From: Sinohyriopsis cumingii
Taxonomy: Eukaryota > Mollusca > Bivalvia > Unionida > Unionidae
Assembly (NCBI GenBank): GCA_028554795.2
Contig: CM068839.1
Span: forward strand, 40,019,006 to 40,083,005
Direction: 5' to 3'
Length of the DNA stretch: 64,000 bases
Shown here: positions 19,489-27,237 of the stretch, one piece after another
How the letters are laid out: every line of letters starts with the position of its first letter
Numbering within the stretch: position 1 is the stretch's first letter
Translations under genes and position numbers: made by a program
Notes under the pieces: generated by a model
The model's input: the letters and a program-made list of their open reading frames with translations, nothing else
Database searches by the model: none
What the model was told of the DNA's origin: nothing

Positions 19489-20868
19489 TTAGGACTTTAC
19501 ATACAGATTTATTACAAGCTCTTCTTCACGTATGTCAATTAAGCGATTAAGGTGGTCTGTGAGTTTAAAATTGATTCGTGTTAACATATTATTGTGACAC
19601 CGTAAATACACAGGATTAGTTGGTTCTTGCACGATTAAACTTCCAGGGGGAACTTGTGGTGTGAACGTGTACAGGATGTATCCTTGTTGAGCTTGATTTG
19701 ATCTTCCGAGATCTATTTGATAGCTGCCATCGATTACGTCACAAACCAGATTGACCGCGACCGTCGGTGTTATATTAACGATTCCCGGGGATACGTGTCT
19801 TCCGCCGCCATGTGGATCATTATCATGTCTAAGAACAACTGCTAATGGTGCTAGTTTTTTCCACGCATCGAGTATTTTAGGAAAAAACTCATCAATGACA
19901 TCATTGACAGATTTTCTTAATTTATCCGGATTATAATCAGGAAACTTAAACGTTACAATGTCAGCTTCGGGTATTTTGTACTTGGCTGCGAAGGATTTTT
20001 TATAATCGCTTGATGACTTAAGAACCATATCTCTAATTCTGTTATAGATAACTTCAGAAGAATTAACTATATAATTTAAAACTTCTATGTACCTAATAAT
20101 ATTATCGCGCGCAGATGTTGAATCAAATAAATACTCTTGAAAACTATCACGTAAATTATTTACTTGTATTTCATGGTCTAAGTTTATTGAAGCAAATATA
20201 GAATCAATATTCAAAGCAATAACACGTTCATTAAGATTATACAAAAGAGCTCTAGGATCATATACAGGTGCTCCCCCCCTCCATCCTGGTTTTACTTCTA
20301 TGTAATCTAGCCATTCTGAATTCATTTTAATATCATGACGAAGACTGGTCTTTGACGTAAAATCATCCCGAGTTGGTTCTGGTGGTCCTTCATACACCCT
20401 GGGAATTTCAGGCCATCCTAGCACTGATCTGATTGAAGATTGATAAATATCAACTGCATAATCAGGCGAGTTTATTTCAACCGTCGAGGACAGGGTGGGT
20501 TCATGAACATTAATTGATATTTTTGATTCTTTTCCTGTTATTGATTTTATTCTACGCGCAAATTCCTCACTGATTTGTTCGATCTCATAACTGCCGGTTG
20601 GTATTCCAACAACAACCCAGTCAGGTGTTCCATCGGGTTTGTTCTTGTTAGTAAATACAAGCGAATTATTTGCTGGTGTACCGTTAAATGATTTTGATCT
20701 GATATTTGGCCAGCTGTAATATACTCGTAATTGTGCTAGTGCTATTTCTTTTACTGGAATTGCAGTAGGAAAATTAACACTAAATTCAGGATTAATTGAA
20801 CTTACCGAGATCATCGTTATCTTTGGCGGAGTTGTGTTGGTCACGATCTGCTGGAGTAATTCTGTCAT
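19489..20868 (-). CDS. Penton-like jelly-roll minor capsid protein (candidate)
   Basis: 459 aa. The N-terminus has 'NPEFSVNFPTAIPV', beta-strand-rich stretches and 'PTGSYEIEQISEEFARRI', a pattern I associate with virion proteins of Polintons and adintoviruses. The C-terminal 120 residues are also strand-rich and end 'HLNRLIDIREEELVINLYVK', like the last strands of a viral jelly roll. A helical, charged insertion occupies about 210-310. In this family the penton closes the capsid vertices. It is the last gene of the minus-strand virion block. Its start lies inside the preceding membrane-protein gene (77-bp overlap). The assignment rests on fold-like patterns, not on a hallmark motif. Confidence 0.6.
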   Translation of the reverse strand: MTELLQQIVTNTTPPKITMISVSSINPEFSVNFPTAIPVKEIALAQLRVYYSWPNIRSKSFNGTPANNSLVFTNKNKPDGTPDWVVVGIPTGSYEIEQISEEFARRIKSITGKESKISINVHEPTLSSTVEINSPDYAVDIYQSSIRSVLGWPEIPRVYEGPPEPTRDDFTSKTSLRHDIKMNSEWLDYIEVKPGWRGGAPVYDPRALLYNLNERVIALNIDSIFASINLDHEIQVNNLRDSFQEYLFDSTSARDNIIRYIEVLNYIVNSSEVIYNRIRDMVLKSSSDYKKSFAAKYKIPEADIVTFKFPDYNPDKLRKSVNDVIDEFFPKILDAWKKLAPLAVVLRHDNDPHGGGRHVSPGIVNITPTVAVNLVCDVIDGSYQIDLGRSNQAQQGYILYTFTPQVPPGSLIVQEPTNPVYLRCHNNMLTRINFKLTDHLNRLIDIREEELVINLYVKS

Positions 20869-21316
20869 TATTGATACTTGTATCTTTAATACCTTCGTCG
20901 TATATTTTGGTTATCATTGAAAATTCGAAATCAGATATAATTCCATCACTGAGACTTGCTGATAACAACGAGGATAATTTCGAGCATGCTACCGTCGCTG
21001 TATGTAATTTTATTTTGTAATCGGATAATTTTTCGTTCGTACAAGTACATATTTTTTTTGTGATGATACCAAGCACACCTGCAATCGTTGTTGCTGCTGA
21101 AATACAAATAGTTACAGCTACTGGTGCCATCGTTGTCAACGCTGATAATATTACACCGGTTCCAGCAACAACAGCGGATACTGAATAAACAATCACATCA
21201 ACGATAACCAATCGTCGTCGATATTTTTTTACTTTTACTGTATATTGATCAACTTGATCTTTTAGCGCCGCCTGCCATTCACGTGCTTGATTGTATCTGT
21301 ATTGTGCACCGTCCAT
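20792..21316 (-). CDS. Two-helix membrane protein
   Basis: 174 aa. A basic N-terminal 35 residues are followed by two hydrophobic helices, about 36-62 ('LVIVDVIVYSVSAVVAGTGVI' region) and 65-85 ('MAPVAVTICISAATTIAGVL' region), then 'ICTCTNEK', a helical segment and an acidic tail. The two-helix hairpin with a cytosolic tail resembles small viral membrane proteins, but I cannot name the family. The start follows 'aaaaatatat'. The 3' end overlaps the next gene by 77 bp, so the two are probably translated from related transcripts. Confidence 0.7.
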   Translation of the reverse strand: MDGAQYRYNQAREWQAALKDQVDQYTVKVKKYRRRLVIVDVIVYSVSAVVAGTGVILSALTTMAPVAVTICISAATTIAGVLGIITKKICTCTNEKLSDYKIKLHTATVACSKLSSLLSASLSDGIISDFEFSMITKIYDEGIKDTSINNDRITPADRDQHNSAKDNDDLGKFN

Positions 21317-21324
21317 ATATATTT

Positions 21325-22329
21325 TTATGCAGTAACCAATTGAGGTGTTTCAGCTACAAATTCCAAACACCACCAGAAGGATGTTGCGGTTAATTTCTTA
21401 TCATCTGCTTCCAGAATAAATATTTCTTCGGTTCCGCTATTTAATACAACAGATACAACCCCGGAAAACCTGTCGGTGGAATGACGCCATGGAAACGTTG
21501 TAAATATTTCAAATTTTGCAGCACTGAACACAGACAACCTGTACACGCCAGTGACTGTTGCGGTATATTTGATAGTATTATTTTGCTGCGACCATGTTGC
21601 AAATCCCGATGATACCGTGCATACGATGTTTGTGATATGCCCGGGAGTTATTGCAGCTGGAATTTTAATCAAATTTGTTTTGTTGACAATCTCAGGAATT
21701 CCCGCTACGATGTTTTGCTGTCTTTGTTTGATCGTGTCTAGGTCAGTTTTGATATCAGAAAGTTTTATATCGATGACGGAAGGAGTTCCAAAGAACTTAT
21801 TTATGGCATCATCGATTTTCTGAAAATTTCTTCGAAGCCTTATAAAACCGGTTACGTGAACATCATATTCGGCCCGTAGCGTGGATAGTTTTCCATCCAC
21901 GTCGTCGACGTATAGTTTGTTTGCGACGTCGTTGTCAGATTTTGGAGCTGTTACAGCTACTATTTTGTTCCCGTTCATGCTAAGTTCACCTGTCATTGTG
22001 TCACCGGTGTTTCTCACGCGATTAGCAACACTTTTTGCAATTTCATCTCTGATGGTTTTAAGTGACATACTTGAATCTCTGATTCTACCACCGTCAGTAA
22101 ACACGGGAATATTATCCGTAACTGCACCGAGTACTCGCCGGACTATATCATTCCATTTGATATTGCTGGTTTTTAGTTTACCATATCGATCTTGAAAAAT
22201 AACAACTTCATCTGGGTCAACTCCAGCAAGGTTCATAATATCAGCGAGGTCATCCCTGGTCGCATACTTTGACAGATCAACGTCGGATTTTATTTTCTTA
22301 CTAGTAGATCTTCCGTAGATGTCAACCAT
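21325..22329 (-). CDS. Fibre-like attachment protein with phage tail-fibre motif
   Basis: 334 aa. Residues 107-142 (NTGDTMTGELSMNGNK, then DNDVANKLYVDD) match the repeat found in tailed-phage tail fibres, in which 'GDTMTG.L.M.GN.I' is followed by 'A..K.YVD'. After a helical stalk (about 145-225) the C-terminal 100 residues look like an all-beta globular head, C1q- or knob-like. A trimeric fibre that binds a host receptor is the natural inference. The start ATG follows 'cttattata'. It sits between the membrane protein and the protease. Confidence 0.78.
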   Translation of the reverse strand: MVDIYGRSTSKKIKSDVDLSKYATRDDLADIMNLAGVDPDEVVIFQDRYGKLKTSNIKWNDIVRRVLGAVTDNIPVFTDGGRIRDSSMSLKTIRDEIAKSVANRVRNTGDTMTGELSMNGNKIVAVTAPKSDNDVANKLYVDDVDGKLSTLRAEYDVHVTGFIRLRRNFQKIDDAINKFFGTPSVIDIKLSDIKTDLDTIKQRQQNIVAGIPEIVNKTNLIKIPAAITPGHITNIVCTVSSGFATWSQQNNTIKYTATVTGVYRLSVFSAAKFEIFTTFPWRHSTDRFSGVVSVVLNSGTEEIFILEADDKKLTATSFWWCLEFVAETPQLVTA

Positions 22330-22347
22330 TATAATAAGATCCGTTGT

Positions 22348-22827
22348 TTAAAACGCCTTACGCGCAACAAATCGGTTGCTTGTATAATCGTGCACGACTT
22401 TATGTGGCGGCCTGGATGATTTTGATATAGCGTCGAGTACATTAATTACTTCACGGCCGCATATTGGCGGATCTGTCATTGTTTGTGTGAGTAGCGTTGA
22501 ATACCAAACTTTGTAACCAGAGGTTGTTGCGTGGAGTGGTGCGACATAGTTGATAAATTCAACAGGTGGAGCTAACCCGTACGAATCAAAATAAACAATT
22601 CCACGCGGATCAACCGCGTATGATACCCAATGAGTACCAGGTCCAGAACGTTTGTCAAGATTAATAATACCTGTTTCTAGTTTGTTTGGTTGTTTCGGTA
22701 ATTGATCTCGCATAAAAACACCTCTAAAGGCAGATATTTTTAATTTTTTAGCAGCATCAAGTAAATCAAAATTTGATGCTGGAACGTCTAACGAAATGAT
22801 CCTGGAAGCCTTAGGCCTCTCCCCCAA
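22348..22827 (-). CDS. Adenain-like cysteine protease (maturation protease)
   Basis: 159 aa. The catalytic set is visible: H66 in GTHWVSYAV, D81 in YFDSYG, Q115 in LLTQTM and C123 in ICGREVINVL. This His-Asp-Gln-Cys order is that of the adenovirus and Polinton Ulp1-type protease, which cleaves capsid and core precursors during maturation. The length is normal for a Polinton. Its start lies within the end of the preceding gene (40-bp overlap in another frame), so it is probably expressed from an overlapping message. Confidence 0.92.
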   Translation of the reverse strand: MGERPKASRIISLDVPASNFDLLDAAKKLKISAFRGVFMRDQLPKQPNKLETGIINLDKRSGPGTHWVSYAVDPRGIVYFDSYGLAPPVEFINYVAPLHATTSGYKVWYSTLLTQTMTDPPICGREVINVLDAISKSSRPPHKVVHDYTSNRFVARKAF

Positions 22828-23240
22828 CGAGATCCCGGTAATCTTAGACCGCGTCCCTTTTTTTTGTATCCTCGCCCTGTTGCCTTCTTTAGTGCCATTC
22901 CAGCGGCTGTTCCAACAGCACCTAACGCGGCCGCTTTTGCTACGGCTGGAGCAGCCGCAGCTATTAATGCCGGAATGGCCGCAAGTAGTGGGAATATACC
23001 ACCCGTTTTAACCATGTCTTTGATGGCGCTCGGGGAGAGATGGAATTGAACTCCAGTTTTTGATTCTAGGGCTTTATTGAAATGTTTAATCTGAGTATTT
23101 GTCAACGATAATTTGTTTGGACCACCACTAATATGATCTCGTTTTAGTGATATTTTAGTTCCGCATTTGTTGGCGGTTTTTGATTGAAGCTTTTTTACCT
23201 GACCAGGAGTCAGAGTAACATTAACATGACTATACGACAT
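22788..23240 (-). CDS. Basic virion protein with hydrophobic segment
   Basis: 150 aa. The N-terminal half has repeated 'LTPGQVKKLQ', 'LTNTQIKHFNKAL' and 'LSPSAIKDM' segments, a pattern recurrent in Polinton and adintovirus minor virion proteins. An Ala-rich hydrophobic helix spans about 82-112. The C-terminus is very basic, with two repeats of GRGLRLPGS. It may be a membrane-active or core protein freed by the neighbouring protease, comparable in role to adenovirus pVI or pX; this is inference. The start follows 'tatataaaa'. Confidence 0.7.
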   Translation of the reverse strand: MSYSHVNVTLTPGQVKKLQSKTANKCGTKISLKRDHISGGPNKLSLTNTQIKHFNKALESKTGVQFHLSPSAIKDMVKTGGIFPLLAAIPALIAAAAPAVAKAAALGAVGTAAGMALKKATGRGYKKKGRGLRLPGSRWGRGLRLPGSFR

Positions 23241-23274
23241 TTTTATATAAAATATATTTTTCTAAATAACACGA

Positions 23275-24719
23275 TTAAAGATTTTCCACCGGTGCATCAA
23301 CGATCCTCATTCGACCACTGCCACCTTCAAGTAACATGGCCTTGTCGCTAAGTATGACCGCGATCGCTCTGTAGAAGCCGGGAACAATTGGTGGACCGGG
23401 TATATCAGGAGGAGGGTTAGTAACATTAGCTCGAAAGTGTATATCAACAACAGATTGTTTGGATAAATCAAGATGTTCTAGTGAAAAATAATAAATCGGA
23501 TATAGACCTGTAAAATCTAGTTGTGATATTTGCAACCCGGTATCTATATTTTGATCACGTCCCATGAATGACATTAAACGATGATATGCGCGCGCTACAT
23601 GATTTTGAACAAAATTTAGTTGTATATCCTCGGCTGGTTCTTGATGTCCATTTATCCGTAAGGAAACTTCATTAACTCCAAGGTTGTCAAATATCATATG
23701 TGAACGTTCTTGATTATTCGTCCGAGCATTATCTTGTAGTGCAATAAAAATATGTCGTGGTGCAGAAACACCCTGTTGTGATGCTATATGCCATGTAAAT
23801 AAACCATTAATATTGCTTTGAGCAGCATCTGTGGTTACTGTTAACCATGATAGCAATGATTTACCGCCTTGATCCATAAAAGATAGCAATTTTTGTTCCT
23901 CAGTAATAGATGGAGTCATTACTGGCATCCACAATGAAAGTTTTGATATATTTACTTTACCCTCGGCAACACCAGCACCTCGCCAGACTGCATCATTATC
24001 ATCACTTTTTCTTACGAGCACAATTGTGTGTTTAGCTCCAATGATGACTTTCTAACATTTCTGCAGAATCCAAAGATGTGTGATAATGGAATTGCACACG
24101 AAAAATTTCTATTATCTCCCGACAGCGCCGCCCGGCGTGTTGCAAATCCCAGGTTGTAAGTCGCATTAACGGTTCCTATAATATCAAACTCAGCACCTGG
24201 TCTGTCTGCGTGCTCAAAATCAACTGGTTGTGGATTAACCGCAGTATTTTGTGGTGTTCGTATTTTGATATACTGAACATGATCAGCGTTGTCAGTAATA
24301 TCCTTAGCAAACATCATTGTTGGACCAGCTGATCTTGTAAAGTCGTCAGAATATCTCGCCAGACCAATTATTGTTGTAGCAACGTCGACATCATTCTGAA
24401 CTGATTCAATATTTTTTCCATCAATCATATATGTGGCGCCACTAAATAATGCCATAATCCCGTTGTTGACAAAACCAACACGTAAATTAGCAGCATATGG
24501 CGTATTAGCTACAACATTCGTTACAAGTCTACCTTCTACTTCAATAAACGCCTCAGCGGGCAAGAAATATCTACTTGTATCATGAACCTGTAATTCGATT
24601 CTCCCCCGCTGATTTGGTAGTCTTGCGTCATAAGAATAACATTGATAATCACGTACTGACTCGTACTTAAGGACAGGTGCCTCCATATCAAATGCTGGGT
24701 CTGATTCGCGCCTGAACAT
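23275..24719 (-). CDS. Major capsid protein (hexon-type double jelly roll) region
   Basis: About 480 codons of capsid-like sequence. The start is placed at the ATG at 24719, preceded by 'ctataataaaa', the same block as before the gene at 26355. Recognisable stretches include 'YESVRDYQCYSYDARLPNQR' near the start, 'INGHQEPAEDIQLNF' and 'FTGLYPIYYFSLEHLD' in the second half, and a PxIPGPP-type proline loop before the last strands. Size, position among virion genes and strand-rich character fit the double jelly-roll hexon that forms the Polinton capsid faces. The coding potential is not continuous: about one break. The element otherwise looks whole. Confidence 0.8.
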
Positions 24720-24752
24720 TTTTATTATAGTTACCATTTTTCCAAATGATGA

Positions 24753-25187
24753 TCATCGTCGACGAAGACCACTTCCTGCTATTAAATTTGCTGTTATATT
24801 TTTTTCTGCTTCTTCAGATATCGCCGCTAGTTTTTGATTTGCAGCCTGATTTATTATTTTACTTACGTCTGCGGGCATCACCTCAGTACTTGCCAGTTTC
24901 ACCGGTGGTTGTTGTTTTCGTCGCAATAATCGTGCTAGTCTTTCTTTGATCGCCGAGAACGCCTTACCAGCAACATTGACAATTGCACCAGGAGCTTTAT
25001 CACGAACAATATCAATAGCCTTCATCGATAATTGTTTTGCAACAGGTGCTACTTTGGGAGCTATCCTCGTGAATAATCCCCGAATGACATCACCAAGTCC
25101 ATTTCCGTAAATAACACTATAGATTGGTAATCGTGAGTTTACCGCTCTAACCTGTGTGGGTTTACGATGATTATCATGCACAATCAT
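24753..25187 (-). CDS. Small basic virion-type protein (pVI-like candidate)
   Basis: 144 aa. After a short head there is 'GNGLGDVIRGLFTRIAPKVA', an amphipathic helix with a preceding Gly-Leu, then Lys/Arg-rich helices and a 'GSGLRRR' end. Proteins with a 'GLGDVIRGLFR' amphipathic segment are regular in Polintons, upstream of the hexon, and may be membrane-lytic minor capsid proteins. Its ATG follows 'aaataaaataag'. The stop is 33 bp before the capsid start. Confidence 0.65.
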   Translation of the reverse strand: MIVHDNHRKPTQVRAVNSRLPIYSVIYGNGLGDVIRGLFTRIAPKVAPVAKQLSMKAIDIVRDKAPGAIVNVAGKAFSAIKERLARLLRRKQQPPVKLASTEVMPADVSKIINQAANQKLAAISEEAEKNITANLIAGSGLRRR

Positions 25188-25215
25188 CTTATTTTATTTA
25201 CCATTTATCTAACAA

Positions 25216-26355
25216 CTAGTCATCAACGAGCTCATCAATAAGTTCTCGGTAAACGCCGATATCCATGATGCCACCTTGAAATAGTCGCCGACAAATATCA
25301 GCTGCTTCATTGGTTATTTCTGGTGAATTATTTCCGGCACGTTTTCCTCCTATGAGAACCTCTAACCGTGACACGTCATTGATGATATTATCAGGACATA
25401 AACCACGTCCTGTTTTAGGTTCATCTTGGGGTGGTGGTTGCATTACCGGAGTAGGTACTTCAGTGGTGTCCGGGGGTGATCCAGATGGTGAATCTGTCGG
25501 TGTAAATGTCATTTTCGGTGCAGAAATTTTACGTAAAGGTGAAGGAATTTTCTTCGAGGAGGGTGATTTAAGTGACTCTTTAGCCTTTTTAATTTCCGAC
25601 ATCAACCTTTGCTGTGGCGAAGAAGATTGTTGTTGTTGTTCTATTTGTTGCAGAGGTGGAGGAAGCTGATACTGGAAGGACTCTCCTTGTTTTGGTTGTT
25701 CCCGTCTCTCTCTATAAAGTCTTTTTACTTCTTCTTTAAGTCTTTTAAATTCTTGACCTCTAGCTTGTTTTTTATTGTAATATACGCGATATATCCATTT
25801 AATGAAATTATCATCATTTGTTTTTTCATGACCGGGTTTTAAAATACTAGATTTATTAGATATATTTTTTGATATCATCTCAGGTAATCTCTCTCTTTCA
25901 ATATTTCTAATTTCCTCAACAACTCCTTCGTTAAATCTTGCAATTAATCTTAAGCTTTCTTCTGCTGATTTGGGTTCAGATGCAAGTTTTTTTCTCACAT
26001 CGGCGACTTCAGCACGAAGTTCTCCAATACCTTCAAGTATTTCCTCACCAACAGGTGGAGGTTGAGCTGCAGCTATGTCAGTTGGAAGGTCTCGTAAAAT
26101 CTTCTTTGCCTGTTTAGTTCTTCTTGCTATTTTTTCTGATACCGGAAGAAGATCTTCTTTGATGACAGTTGCAACTTTCTCAGTAGCTGCAGTGACGGGC
26201 TTAAACAGTTTTTTAGTGTCCTCTTCATACTCAACTTTTGCTTCTTGCTGCGCTTGTAGATTTTTTCTAAATGAGTCTTTGACAGGAAGAAATTTTTTAA
26301 TTGCTTCTAATCGTTCTCGAGCTGTTCTTGCAGTATGAGATTCTGGATGTACCAT
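25216..26355 (-). CDS. Coiled-coil, proline-rich P1 protein of unknown function
   Basis: 379 aa. The N-terminal two thirds are Lys/Glu-rich and helical with coiled-coil character (about 1-60 and 100-220). Residues 225-320 are low-complexity Gln, Ser and Pro, then 'GRGLCPDNIINDVSRLEVLI' and a C-terminal helix. I recognise no enzyme. It is the first gene inside the right terminal repeat and starts with 'gttataataaaa' against the ATG. A structural or scaffold role is possible from its place at the head of the virion block. Confidence 0.65.
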   Translation of the reverse strand: MVHPESHTARTARERLEAIKKFLPVKDSFRKNLQAQQEAKVEYEEDTKKLFKPVTAATEKVATVIKEDLLPVSEKIARRTKQAKKILRDLPTDIAAAQPPPVGEEILEGIGELRAEVADVRKKLASEPKSAEESLRLIARFNEGVVEEIRNIERERLPEMISKNISNKSSILKPGHEKTNDDNFIKWIYRVYYNKKQARGQEFKRLKEEVKRLYRERREQPKQGESFQYQLPPPLQQIEQQQQSSSPQQRLMSEIKKAKESLKSPSSKKIPSPLRKISAPKMTFTPTDSPSGSPPDTTEVPTPVMQPPPQDEPKTGRGLCPDNIINDVSRLEVLIGGKRAGNNSPEITNEAADICRRLFQGGIMDIGVYRELIDELVDD

Positions 26356-26396
26356 TTTTATTATAACATAATAATTTAATTAATATCAGCAGAAGA

Positions 26397-26650
26397 GGAG
26401 CAGCAGAGAGGGTACCTACCAACTTTGGTCGTCAAAAAAATAAACAAGAAATAAATAAACACGTAGAGTACTTTATTTTTTCAGATACTATTTCGAACTG
26501 AGGTTTTATTAGTACAATCGTCCATTACAGAAATAAAACATCTCAAGGAAAAGTTCATTTGTAAAATCTTGACCTTTCTACGAGATGATTTATTTGTTTG
26601 TTTTATTTGTTTTGTCGGAATTCTATGGTCTGTTCACCCTCTCTGCTGCT
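26397..26650 (-). repeat. P1 right terminal inverted repeat
   Basis: Mirror of the left terminal repeat, with the same 15-bp inverted repeat at both of its own edges. It is followed by ACAAA at 26651-26655. The first minus-strand gene starts 42 bp inside. Confidence 0.96.
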
Positions 26651-27237
26651 ACAAACCATCATATTAAACAGACCAGACCAGATTGAGGCGATTCGGCTTT
26701 TAATCTCCAAACAACCCTCCGTATCTATGCTACTAGAAACCAAAGTGTGGTTATCATCATTATTACATCATATTTTATCTAATCTCGACCAGCAAAGAGT
26801 CTTTCTTTCTATCTTTCTTTCTTTCTTTCTTCTCTGGAAAATGTACAAATGAATTAAAGTAACGGACATTGACAATGGTCAGCAGGTCAACGCCTCAACA
26901 CCTTCTCACTAGATTCTGTACTGGTCAGCAAAATTCAAACTCCTCTGCGTTTTAGTACGATACTACATTGAATTTGTGTCTCTAAACTGGTTAGTCAGTG
27001 TTGTTGTTTGCAAGTTTGGAAATTCCCCCATCCCTTGAACTACAGTCATTGGTTGATAGCTTCACATAAGAGTGGTGCATTATGGGGGGAAAAGTACAGT
27101 GATTCAGCACTTTTACTAAAGATGAAGAATGGTAGTTGACCTTACCAAGGTTCATGTCACTGCACAAAAAGCGCGCCCCAGTTCAGCGTTTTAGCACTCC
27201 ATCCCCCTACACGCCCACCCCCCCACCCCACCCCGCC
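26651..27237. repeat. Tandem duplication, unit B, right part
   Basis: Continuation of unit B after P1. It starts with a second ACAAA (26651-26655) and continues 'ccatcatattaaacagacc', matching unit A from about 8351. It ends in a C-rich tract near 27215-27237. Confidence 0.9.

Larger units (their letters stand above)
9576..26650. mobile_element. Polinton/Maverick element P1 (17.1 kb), nearly whole
   Basis: The ends are 254-bp terminal inverted repeats that differ at only one base by eye. A 5-bp target duplication (ACAAA) flanks it. It encodes integrase, A32-type packaging ATPase, adenain-like protease, major capsid region, a jelly-roll penton candidate, a polymerase/helicase protein and several small virion-type proteins. 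This is the defining gene set of a Polinton (adintovirus-like). Left-half genes run both ways; from 19489 rightwards everything is on the minus strand, as in a late/virion cluster. It looks nearly whole, with about one break, in the capsid region. The near-identical inverted repeats suggest a young insertion, clearly later than the tandem duplication it sits in. Confidence 0.95.
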
